Source of the DNA: DATDCY01 sp031406795 [NCBI: Candidatus Rokuibacteriota bacterium]
GTDB lineage: Bacteria; JAUVQV01
Assembly (NCBI GenBank): GCA_031406795.1
Contig: JANOHV010000255.1
Location: forward strand, 1 to 11,933
DNA length: 11,933 nt
Direction: 5' to 3'
How positions within the stretch are numbered: position 1 is the stretch's first letter; each line of letters starts with the position of its first letter. This document shows positions 6,021-11,933 of the stretch, in pieces. A program made the translations under genes and the position numbers. Under the pieces are notes generated by a model. The model saw only the letters and a list, made by a program, of their open reading frames with translations, ran no database searches and was not told where the DNA came from.

Positions 6021-7213
6021 CGATGGGCGGTCCCCTTCCCTGCAGTCGCCTTGCCCTTTACCGCAGGAACCGCCGCGGACTTCACCACGGGCTTCACCAC
6101 GGGCTTCATCACCGGCTTGGCGACCGGCATTGCCGCAGCCCCGGCACCCGGTTTGCCCGCGGGTTTCGCCGCGGGCTTCGCCGCCGGCTTGACCGTCGGC
6201 TTGACCGCCAGCTTCTCTGCGGAATCCGCCGCGGGCTTCGCTGCAGGTTTCGGCGTGGCCTGGGCCACCGTCTGCGAGCCGACACCCTCGGGCTTAGCCG
6301 CGGCGGGGGCCTTCGCCGGCTTCTTCAGATCGGCGCGCTGACTCAGTTCGCGCAAGTCAAAGAGCGTGTTGTCGATCAGGCGGGCGCGCCCGATGCGCAC
6401 CGCCAGCGCGACGAGGGTGCGGACCTCGATGGTGTCCAATTCGTGCAGCGTCTCCGGATGGCAGATCGAGATGTATTCGATCTCCGCACCCGGCTGGGCG
6501 CGGATCACTTCGCGCAGGTTCGAGGCGACCTTCGCCGCCGAACGCTCGCCCTTGGCCATGATCCGGGCGGCGACGTGCAGTGCCTGCTGCAGCGTCAGCG
6601 CCGCCGGTCGCTGTTCTGGGGTGAGATAGGCGTTGCGCGACGAGAGCGCCAGGCCGTCGGCCTCGCGCACGGTGGGCACGTCGAAGATCTCGACCTCGAA
6701 ATTCAGGTCGCGGGCCATCCGGCGCACGATCAGCAGCTGCTGGTAGTCCTTCTGGCCGAACCAGGCATGGTGCGGCTGGACGATCGCGAAGAGCTTGGCG
6801 ACCACGGTGGCCACGCCACGGAAATGCGTCGGACGCGCCCGGCCGCAGAGCCGCTGCGAAAGGTCGTCGACATCGACGTGCGTGCGGTGGCCGGGGGGGT
6901 AGATCTCGGAAGCGTCGGGGGTGAACACGGCTGCGACGCCGAGCTCCTGAAGCTTGGCGATGTCCCCGGCCAGATCGCGCGGATAGGCCGAGAGGTCCTC
7001 GCGCGGCCCGAATTGAAGGGGGTTGACGAAGATGCTGACGACGACCGTATCCGCCTTCTGGCGCGCCGCTCCGACGAGCGCGAGATGCCCCGCGTGAAGC
7101 GCACCCATCGTCGGCACCAGGGCGATCCTGGCCCCGCGCTTGCGGGCATCGGCGCTGAAACGGCGCATCTCGGCGATGCTCTTGACGACCTTAACCGTAG
7201 CTGTGTTCTTCAT
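6017..7213 (-). CDS. panC: Pantothenate synthetase PanC with a Lys/Pro/Ala-rich C-terminal tail
   Basis: PanC joins pantoate and beta-alanine with ATP to give pantothenate. The catalytic part has [14 protein letters not shown] (34-47, the HxGH nucleotide motif), [20 protein letters not shown] (61-80), FGQKDYQQL (152-160) and [15 protein letters not shown] (183-197), ending around [12 protein letters not shown] (276-287). That is the usual full length. A further 110 or so residues follow, with repeated KPxxKPxx units, no Cys and many Lys, Ala, Pro and Val, resembling histone H1-like tails. The tail is in frame and overlaps panD by ATGA. The ATG at 7213 is chosen because GGGGAGG lies about 10 bases upstream; an ATG at 7240 has no such site. 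The start lies inside the end of panB (23-bp overlap). Confidence 0.95.
   Translation of the reverse strand: MKNTATVKVVKSIAEMRRFSADARKRGARIALVPTMGALHAGHLALVGAARQKADTVVVSIFVNPLQFGPREDLSAYPRDLAGDIAKLQELGVAAVFTPDASEIYPPGHRTHVDVDDLSQRLCGRARPTHFRGVATVVAKLFAIVQPHHAWFGQKDYQQLLIVRRMARDLNFEVEIFDVPTVREADGLALSSRNAYLTPEQRPAALTLQQALHVAARIMAKGERSAAKVASNLREVIRAQPGAEIEYISICHPETLHELDTIEVRTLVALAVRIGRARLIDNTLFDLRELSQRADLKKPAKAPAAAKPEGVGSQTVAQATPKPAAKPAADSAEKLAVKPTVKPAAKPAAKPAGKPGAGAAAMPVAKPVMKPVVKPVVKSAAVPAVKGKATAGKGTAHR
6080..6214. repeat. 12-bp tandem repeat region encoding the PanC tail
   Basis: CTTCACCACGGG occurs twice in exact tandem (6080-6091, 6092-6103), followed by two degraded units to 6127. A second block of 12-bp-like units spans about 6152-6214. 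Each unit encodes four residues of the KPVV/KPAA type on the minus strand. Because 12 is a multiple of three, unit gain or loss would change tail length without breaking the frame. Confidence 0.75.
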
Positions 7214-8021
7214 CAGGAAAGAGCCCTCCCCGTACCTCATCGCAGAACTGCCGCACTGCCCGGCCCGCCTCGTCGCCGCAGGCGGCGTACCTCTTCACAA
7301 ACTTCGGCCGGTGCCCGCCCCAGAGCCCCAACAGATCGTGGAGCACGAGCACCTGACCGCCGCACTCCGGTCCGGCGCCGATGCCGATCGTCGGCACGCC
7401 GAGGGCGGCGGTGACGCGCGCCGCCAGCTGCCGCGGCACCCCCTCGAGAACGACGCCGAACGCGCCGGCCTCCTCGAGGGCGCGGGCGCCGTCGATGATC
7501 TCGCGCGCCCGGTCCTCGTCGCGTCCCTGCACCCGGTAGCCGCCCATGGCGTGCACCGACTGCGGCGTCAAGCCGACGTGACCGAGTACGGGCACCCCCA
7601 TGGCGACGATCGACGCCACAGTTGCGGCGATTTCCGCCCCGCCCTCGAGCTTCACCGCCGCCGCGCCGCCCTGCTGGAGAAACCGCCCGGCATTGCGCCG
7701 CGCCTCCTCGGCGCTGATCTGGTAGGAGAGAAAGGGCATGTCGGCGACGACCAGCGCGCGGCGCGTGCCGCGGGCGACCGCCCGCGTGAACACGAGCATG
7801 TCGTCCATCGTGACGGGCAGCGTGCTGTCGAGGCCCAGGGCCACGATCCCGAGCGAGTCACCGACGAGCACGATGTCGACGCCGGCGTCGTCGGCGATCC
7901 GCGCGAGAGAATAGTCGGTCGCGGTAACCATGACGAGCCGCTCGCCGGCGGATTTCTTCGCGCGAAGCGTGGCGATCGTGACCTTCTCAGCGTTCATGCC
8001 GCCCCCCGTTCCCGCGGTCAT
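7191..8021 (-). CDS. panB: 3-methyl-2-oxobutanoate hydroxymethyltransferase PanB
   Basis: PanB transfers a hydroxymethyl group from 5,10-methylene-tetrahydrofolate to alpha-ketoisovalerate, the first step to pantothenate. Seen are [10 protein letters not shown] near the start, the metal ligand regions VGDSLG (D55), VVADMPF (D94) and VKLEGG (E126), HVGLTPQSV (148-156), VLEGVP with the likely catalytic E193, and TIGIGAGPE (211-219). The usual CDGQ after this reads CGGQ (220-223), and TAYDYS reads TATDYS (33-38); both are small departures. The ATG at 8021 overlaps the kinase stop as ATGA; the ATG at 7997 would give the more typical family length and is a real alternative. The 3' end overlaps panC. 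Confidence 0.96.
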   Translation of the reverse strand: MTAGTGGGMNAEKVTIATLRAKKSAGERLVMVTATDYSLARIADDAGVDIVLVGDSLGIVALGLDSTLPVTMDDMLVFTRAVARGTRRALVVADMPFLSYQISAEEARRNAGRFLQQGGAAAVKLEGGAEIAATVASIVAMGVPVLGHVGLTPQSVHAMGGYRVQGRDEDRAREIIDGARALEEAGAFGVVLEGVPRQLAARVTAALGVPTIGIGAGPECGGQVLVLHDLLGLWGGHRPKFVKRYAACGDEAGRAVRQFCDEVRGGLFPDEEHSYG

Positions 8022-8683
8022 CTCTTCCCGACCGAGCGCGGCGGCGTGTAGTACTCGGTGCCGCGCTTGGCGCGCAGAATCTGGTTCGCCAGGTCGTCGA
8101 GATCGACCGGGTTCTGCACGAAATCGATCACGTTGGTGTAGATGACCAGCAGGGGCGTCGCTGAATAGTGGAAGAAGAAGTAGTTGTACGCCTGGTTGAG
8201 TTCCTCGAGATATTGCCGCGAAAGGTGCTTCTCATACGCGCGGTTGCGCCGGGCGATGCGCTCCACGAGAACTTCCGTGCTCGCCTGCAGATAGATCACG
8301 ACGTCCGGCACCGTGATCCGGGTCTTGAGCAGCCCGTAGATCTGCTCGTAGAGGGCCAGTTCGTTGTCGTCGAGGTTCAGATAGGCGAAGATCCGGTCGC
8401 GGTCGAAGAGATAGTCGGCGACGATGAACTGCTGGAACAGGTCCTGCTGGGCCAGCTCCTGCTGCTGGCGAAACCGGGAGAGCAGGAAGAACAGCTGGGT
8501 CTGGAAGGCATGCCGCTTCTTGTCGTCGTAGAACTGCGGCAGGAAGGGGTTCTCATCAGCCGCCTCGAGAATCTTCTTGGCTGAAAAGCGCTTGGCCAGC
8601 AAATTGACGAGGCTCGTCTTGCCGACGCCGATGGGCCCTTCGATGACGATGTACTTGCCCTTCTCCATCGGCGACGAACTCAC
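8018..8683 (-). CDS. Deoxynucleoside kinase family protein (dGK/dCK-like)
   Basis: Proteins of this family phosphorylate deoxynucleosides using ATP, salvaging them for DNA synthesis; the preferred base cannot be read from the sequence. The P-loop GPIGVGKT is at residues 16-23 of this start, followed by [13 protein letters not shown], a DRDRIF segment in the position of the family's DRS-type motif, and a basic lid [12 protein letters not shown]. No membrane segment is present. The start is set at a GTG (8683) because GGGGAGG lies six bases upstream. A GTG at 8701, overlapping the folK stop, lacks a site, and ATGs at 8689 and 8668 are badly spaced. It sits between folK and panB, an arrangement I associate with Geobacter-like genomes. 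Confidence 0.88.
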   Translation of the reverse strand: MSSSPMEKGKYIVIEGPIGVGKTSLVNLLAKRFSAKKILEAADENPFLPQFYDDKKRHAFQTQLFFLLSRFRQQQELAQQDLFQQFIVADYLFDRDRIFAYLNLDDNELALYEQIYGLLKTRITVPDVVIYLQASTEVLVERIARRNRAYEKHLSRQYLEELNQAYNYFFFHYSATPLLVIYTNVIDFVQNPVDLDDLANQILRAKRGTEYYTPPRSVGKR

Positions 8684-8700
8684 ACCCATCCTCCCCGGCA

Positions 8701-9276
8701 CTACCGGTCAAACGTCACCCAGGCGCCCCAGGGCCTGACGCGCTCGCCGGACCCGAGCCCGGCAGCGATGTTCGACACCGCGCGCCGCAGACCCGGGTGA
8801 AGCACCCGGCCCGCAATCTCGGCAAGCGGTTCGAGCACGAACCGCCGGTTGTGCATCCTCGGGTGCGGGACGATCAACCCGCTCTCGTGGACCAACCTCT
8901 GCCCATAGAGCACCACGTCGATGTCGATGCGCCGGGGACCGTTGCGGAACGGGGTGCTCTTCCCCATTCGCACTTCGATCTTCTCGAGGCGATCGAGCAG
9001 GTCCCGTGGACCCAGGAGCGTCCTCAACTCCAGAACCCCATTTATGAATTTCCGTTGCGCAGTATAGCCCACTGGCGTTGTGGTGTAAAGGAGCGAGGCC
9101 CGGACGACCCTGATTCCGGGTTCCCGGGCGATTAAATCGAGTGCTATGCGGAGATTACCAGGCCGTCTGCCGACATTCGACCCAAGGGAGAGAAAGACGC
9201 GTTCCCGCCCGGTTCCCGGACGGCAACCGTCACCTCCCCGACATCCCACCGACGATGCGGCCGCTTTTCCGGACAT
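8701..9276 (-). CDS. folK: 6-hydroxymethyl-7,8-dihydropterin pyrophosphokinase FolK (HPPK)
   Basis: FolK transfers pyrophosphate from ATP to hydroxymethyldihydropterin in folate synthesis. The motifs FLSLGSNVG (28-36), YTTTPVGYTAQRKFING (64-80), the metal-binding RRIDIDVVLYG (115-125, with D118 and D120) and IVPHPRMHNRRFVLEPL (135-151) are all present. The protein is 191 residues, longer than the common 160 or so, mainly through about 25 residues before the conserved VFLSLGSN. No other start in this stretch has a good ribosome-binding site, and the one before the ATG at 9276 is weak (AAGG, too far), so the N-terminus is uncertain. It is the first gene of the folate/pantothenate cluster, and its folate product supplies the PanB cofactor. 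Confidence 0.95.
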   Translation of the reverse strand: MSGKAAASSVGCRGGDGCRPGTGRERVFLSLGSNVGRRPGNLRIALDLIAREPGIRVVRASLLYTTTPVGYTAQRKFINGVLELRTLLGPRDLLDRLEKIEVRMGKSTPFRNGPRRIDIDVVLYGQRLVHESGLIVPHPRMHNRRFVLEPLAEIAGRVLHPGLRRAVSNIAAGLGSGERVRPWGAWVTFDR

Positions 9277-9414
9277 TGGAATATTCTAACACCTTGTTTT
9301 AAAATACATATAATCTTCTCTGCCCATACCTCGCCCCTCAGTCAACCGGGCAGGGCTTCCTTGTTAAAACTAAGGGCATCCGAATACGGACAGGGCTTGT
9401 CGCTTTCGGCACAT

Positions 9415-9447
9415 GGGCGACGCTCCTCGTTCGGCGAATAGTCGCCC
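9415..9447. repeat. Inverted repeat GGGCGAC / GTCGCCC
   Basis: The arms 9415-9421 and 9441-9447 are perfect 7-bp complements around 19 bases that contain the small palindrome TTCGGCGAA. No T-run follows on either strand. It could be a leader hairpin upstream of folK or an attenuated terminator; nothing in the sequence decides. Confidence 0.5.
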
Positions 9448-9500
9448 CTGCTCCAGTCAGGTCGGTCAAGTTGCGCGATCCTCCGGGCGGCAAGGTCGAA

Positions 9501-9608
9501 GGGGTGGCGCGGAGGGGAGGCCTCCGTCGGCGCACCGCAGGGAGTACCCGCTCGGGGGGCATAAACACGATGGAGGTCAGCAGCGTCAGGACCCCGCAGC
9601 CTGCACGG
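9501..9608. repeat. Intergenic structured repeat, copy B (with 26-bp insertion)
   Basis: This is the partner of 5543-5624, in the same orientation. The outer stem is GGGGT (9501-9505) with ACCCC (9591-9595) and the inner stem is CCTCCGTCG (9521-9529) with CGATGGAGG (9568-9576). Two of its differences from copy A fall in the inner stem and both keep pairing on the plus strand (A-T to G.T, and T.G to C-G). The inner loop is 38 bases against 12 in copy A; the extra 26 include a possible small hairpin GGG-AGTA-CCC (9540-9549). It lies 23 bp beyond the dapL stop. Confidence 0.7.
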
Positions 9609-9631
9609 TAACGACGGGCCCTGACGACGTG

Positions 9632-10804
9632 CTACAGGACTTTGCCGATCCGCTCCACCGCCTCCTCGAGGCGCGACACTTCGACGGACAGTGCGAAGCG
9701 AACATAGCCTTCGCCGTGAGCGCCGAAACCGTTTCCCGGGGTACAGACGACGTCCGCCTTCTCGAGCAGGAGGCCCGAGAAAGACTCCGACGTGTGGCCG
9801 GGGGGGACCTCGCACCAGAGGTAGAAGGAGGCCTGGGGCTTCTTCATCTTGAGGCCGAGCTTGCGCAGCCCGCGGTAGAGGACGTTGCGGCGTTTCTGGT
9901 AGAGCCGGCGCATCTTCTCGACCGGCTTCTGGTCGCCGAGGAGCGCCGCGATCCCCGCGTCCTGCACCGCGCCGAATGCGCCCGAGTCGATGTTGGCCTT
10001 GATGTGTCCGAGCCCCTTGATCACGCTGGCGTTGCCGACGACGAAACCGAGGCGCCAGCCGGTCATGTTGTACGTCTTGGAGAGCGAGTGGAACTCGACC
10101 CCGACTTCCTTCGCACCCGGGGCTTCGAGGAACGAAGGCGGCCTCGCGCCGTCGTAGTACATCTCGGAATAGGCAGCATCGTGGCAGACGACGACGCCGG
10201 TCCGCCTCGCGAAGTCCACGACCTTGCGGTAGAAATCCAGATCGGCCACCGCCGCGGTCGGGTTGTTCGGGTAGTTCAGGAACAGCAGCTTCGCGCGCTG
10301 CAGGGCTTCCTGCGGGATCGCCTCGAGGTCGGGGAGAAAATCGTTCTTCTTCAGCAGCGGCAGCATGTACGGCTCGCCGCCGGCGAGGAGCGTCGCCGCG
10401 CTGTAGACCGGGTAGCCGGGGTTCGGGACGAGCACGACGTCGCCCGGATCGACGAAGGCGAACGGGATGTGCCCGATCCCCTCCTTCGAACCGATCAGCG
10501 TCAGGACCTCCGTCGCCGGATCAAGGATGACGCCGAAGCGCTCCCGATACCACTGCGTGACCGCCGTGCGGAAGGAGAGCTTGCCCGTATAAGAAGGATA
10601 CTGATGGTTCCCCGGTTCGGCGACGGCGGTTTTGCCCTCGCGGACGATGTGCCTGAAGGTCGGCTGGTCGGGGTCGCCGATGGAGACGTCGATGAGGTCG
10701 GCGCCCTTTGCCTTGGCCTCGGCCTTCAGCGCGTCGATGCGGGCGAAGAGATAGGGCGGCAGCTTGGCGAGGTTGCGGGCGAGGCGAGGCGTGAAATCGG
10801 TCAT
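9632..10804 (-). CDS. dapL: LL-diaminopimelate aminotransferase (DapL-type, class I/II aminotransferase)
   Basis: DapL converts tetrahydrodipicolinate and glutamate directly to LL-diaminopimelate, bypassing the succinylated or acetylated routes. The 390-residue protein is a fold-type I PLP enzyme: DVSIGDPDQPT (39-49), SKEGIGHIPFAF (106-117), NPGYPVY (128-134), LNYPNNPT (176-183), CHDAAYSE (207-214), SLSKTYNMTGWRLGF with PLP lysine K243 (240-254) and YVRFALS with the carboxylate-binding R369. The ATG at 10804 has AAGGAG five bases upstream; an upstream extension lacks this. The DapL function is inferred from its place 16 bp after dapB and from its resemblance to Geobacter-type DapL. An alanine/aspartate aminotransferase is the main alternative. 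Confidence 0.87.
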   Translation of the reverse strand: MTDFTPRLARNLAKLPPYLFARIDALKAEAKAKGADLIDVSIGDPDQPTFRHIVREGKTAVAEPGNHQYPSYTGKLSFRTAVTQWYRERFGVILDPATEVLTLIGSKEGIGHIPFAFVDPGDVVLVPNPGYPVYSAATLLAGGEPYMLPLLKKNDFLPDLEAIPQEALQRAKLLFLNYPNNPTAAVADLDFYRKVVDFARRTGVVVCHDAAYSEMYYDGARPPSFLEAPGAKEVGVEFHSLSKTYNMTGWRLGFVVGNASVIKGLGHIKANIDSGAFGAVQDAGIAALLGDQKPVEKMRRLYQKRRNVLYRGLRKLGLKMKKPQASFYLWCEVPPGHTSESFSGLLLEKADVVCTPGNGFGAHGEGYVRFALSVEVSRLEEAVERIGKVL

Positions 10805-10820
10805 GGGGTCTCCTTGAAGG

Positions 10821-11630
10821 TCATTTAAGGCCGAGCACATCCATCATGTCGTAGAGTCCCGGCACGCGGCCGACGACCCATTTTGCGGCGCGCACCGCCC
10901 CGCGCGCGAAGGTGTCGCGCGAATGCGCGCGGTGCGTGATCTCGATGCGTTCGCCGAGCCCCGCGAAGGTCACCGTGTGGTCGCCGACGATGTCGCCGCC
11001 GCGCACGGCGAAAATGCCGATCTCCTGGGTCGTGCGCTCGCCGACCATCCCCGAGCGCCCCGGCACGGCGACCTTGTCGAGATCGCGACCCAGCGTCTCG
11101 GCGATCACCTGAGCCATCTTCTTCGCCGTTCCCGATGGCGCGTCCTTCTTGAAGCGGTGGTGCGCCTCGACGATCTCGACATCGTACGAGTCGCCCAGCA
11201 CGGCGGCAATATCCCCGAGCACCTTGAAGAGCAGGTTGACCCCGACGCTCATGTTCGGGGCGTAAACAATCGGGATCTTCCGCGCGGCCTTCTCCAGAAC
11301 CGCCACCTGCGCCGCATCCAGACCGGTGGTGCCCAGCACCAGAGCCTTCCCCAGCTGCACGGCCAGCGCGACGTGCCGCAGCGAGGCCTCCGGCGCGGTG
11401 AAATCGATGAGCACGTCCCCGCGGGGCAGGACGAGTTCCATCCGCTCCTCGATCAGGACATCCTCGAGGCGGATGCCGGCCGTGATCCCGGCGTCGCAGC
11501 CGAGCGAAGCGTGCCCCGGGCGTTCGCAGGCCCCGGACAGCGCGATGCCCTGCTGCCCGTCGAGGGCGGCGATGATCCTCTGGCCCATGCGCCCGCCGGC
11601 GCCGGCGACGACTGCGCGAACCTGTTCCAT
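10821..11630 (-). CDS. dapB: 4-hydroxy-tetrahydrodipicolinate reductase DapB
   Basis: DapB reduces the DapA product to tetrahydrodipicolinate using NAD(P)H in the lysine/diaminopimelate pathway. The 269-residue protein has the nucleotide-binding VAGAGGRMGQ (8-17), DFTAPEASL (76-84), LGTTG (99-103), YAPNMSVGVN (123-132) and the substrate-binding and catalytic EAHHRFKKDAPSGTA (155-169), including the His-His and Lys of the active site. The start at 11630 is chosen because AGGGGG lies seven bases upstream; an ATG two codons earlier is too close to it. It follows dapA by 11 bp and precedes dapL by 16 bp, so the three genes probably form one transcript. Confidence 0.97.
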   Translation of the reverse strand: MEQVRAVVAGAGGRMGQRIIAALDGQQGIALSGACERPGHASLGCDAGITAGIRLEDVLIEERMELVLPRGDVLIDFTAPEASLRHVALAVQLGKALVLGTTGLDAAQVAVLEKAARKIPIVYAPNMSVGVNLLFKVLGDIAAVLGDSYDVEIVEAHHRFKKDAPSGTAKKMAQVIAETLGRDLDKVAVPGRSGMVGERTTQEIGIFAVRGGDIVGDHTVTFAGLGERIEITHRAHSRDTFARGAVRAAKWVVGRVPGLYDMMDVLGLK

Positions 11631-11641
11631 GTGCATTCCCC

Positions 11642-11932
11642 CTAGCCGCCGAGGAGGCCCGCGGCCCGCAGCACCCCGGCCAGCCGTTCCTGGTTCTTCT
11701 CGCTCATCGGGCACAGGGGCAGCCGGAACTCCGGCGCGATCTTCCCCATCAGCGCAAGCGCGGTCTTGACCGGAATCGGGTTGGTTTCCAGGAACATCGC
11801 GTCCGAGAGCGGCAGCAACCGGTAGTGCGCTTCGCGGGCGGCGCGGTAGTCCCCGGCGAAGAAGGAGTCGACAAGGGTCGCCATCAGGGCGGGCGCCACG
11901 TTCGACACGACCGAGATCACCCCCTTGCCGCC
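11642..11932 (-). CDS. dapA: 4-hydroxy-tetrahydrodipicolinate synthase DapA (3' part, enters from outside the window)
   Basis: DapA condenses pyruvate with aspartate semialdehyde, the first committed step to diaminopimelate and lysine. Only the last 96 residues or so are here. They begin GGKGVISVVSNVAP, the family's conserved segment after the barrel core, and continue with LETNPIPVKTALALMG and LRAAGLL at the end, matching DapA C-termini. The Schiff-base lysine and the pyruvate-binding motif lie beyond the edge. The GTG at 11920 is an internal codon, not a start, because family homology continues upstream of it. It ends 11 bp before dapB. Confidence 0.93.
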   Translation of the reverse strand, partial: GGKGVISVVSNVAPALMATLVDSFFAGDYRAAREAHYRLLPLSDAMFLETNPIPVKTALALMGKIAPEFRLPLCPMSEKNQERLAGVLRAAGLLGG

Positions 11933-11933
11933 G

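Larger units (their letters stand above)
9277..9631. other. Intergenic region between dapL and folK (355 bp)
   Basis: From the dapL end this holds a short spacer, repeat copy B (9501-9608), a stretch with a 7-bp inverted repeat (9415-9447) and an AT-rich leader (about 9280-9320) just before folK. No complete -35/-10 pair reading into folK could be found: TAGAAT is present on the minus strand but lacks a -35, and TTGACT at 9345-9340 lacks a -10. No intrinsic terminator after dapL was seen, and no gene is supported here. Confidence 0.75.

Noticed and set aside
9309-9314. Perfect TATAAT on the plus strand upstream of folK
   Set aside because: No -35 box at 15-19 bp and no plus-strand gene downstream; it faces away from folK.
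9340-9345. TTGACT (-35-like) on the minus strand ahead of folK
   Set aside because: No -10 box at 16-18 bp; the nearest AT-rich hexamers are too far.
9338-9568. Minus-strand open frame of 76 codons in the dapL-folK gap
   Set aside because: It has no ribosome-binding site and crosses the structured repeat, and the equivalent frame is not kept in copy A.
9413-10828. Plus-strand open frame of about 470 codons opposite dapL
   Set aside because: Antisense shadow of dapL extended through the intergenic repeat; no ribosome-binding site or motif.

Overview
This window is a stretch of housekeeping chromosome from a high-GC, Gram-negative-type bacterium that makes meso-diaminopimelate peptidoglycan. 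All fourteen recognisable genes lie on the minus strand, so the reading order runs from high to low coordinates. The gene order dapA-dapB-dapL, folK-deoxynucleoside kinase-panB-panC-panD and mraZ-rsmH-ftsL-ftsI-murE-murF resembles Geobacter-like lineages of the former Deltaproteobacteria (Desulfuromonadota/Desulfobacterota). That assignment is an inference from gene order and protein style, not from a database search.

Layout in the direction of transcription. (1) 11932 to 9632: the 3' part of dapA, then dapB and a DapL-type LL-diaminopimelate aminotransferase, giving a short route to diaminopimelate. (2) 9631 to 9277: an intergenic region with a structured repeat (copy B), a 7-bp hairpin and an AT-rich leader. 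(3) 9276 to 5664: folK, a deoxynucleoside kinase, panB, panC and panD, a tightly packed folate/pantothenate cluster. PanC carries an unusual Lys/Pro/Ala-rich tail of about 110 residues. (4) 5663 to 5282: an intergenic region with repeat copy A, an AT-rich island, two sigma70-type promoters and a clear MraZ operator of three TGGGN repeats at 10-bp period. (5) 5281 to 1: the start of the division and cell wall (dcw) cluster: mraZ, rsmH, ftsL, ftsI, murE and the 5' end of murF.

The parts fit together. DapA, DapB and DapL make LL-diaminopimelate, and MurE carries the DNPR signature of enzymes that add meso-diaminopimelate to the cell wall precursor. FolK serves folate synthesis, and PanB uses the folate cofactor 5,10-methylene-tetrahydrofolate. 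PanB, PanC and PanD together give pantothenate. Coupling is tight: TGA/ATG overlaps (ATGA) occur at ftsI/murE, panC/panD and possibly kinase/panB, and short overlaps occur at panB/panC and murE/murF.

I saw no mobile element, CRISPR array, tRNA, rRNA or exotic defence-type system. The least explained items are the pair of intergenic repeats (5543-5624 and 9501-9608), each just downstream of a gene cluster and able to form the same two nested stems, and the low-complexity tail of PanC. No convincing intrinsic terminator was found.
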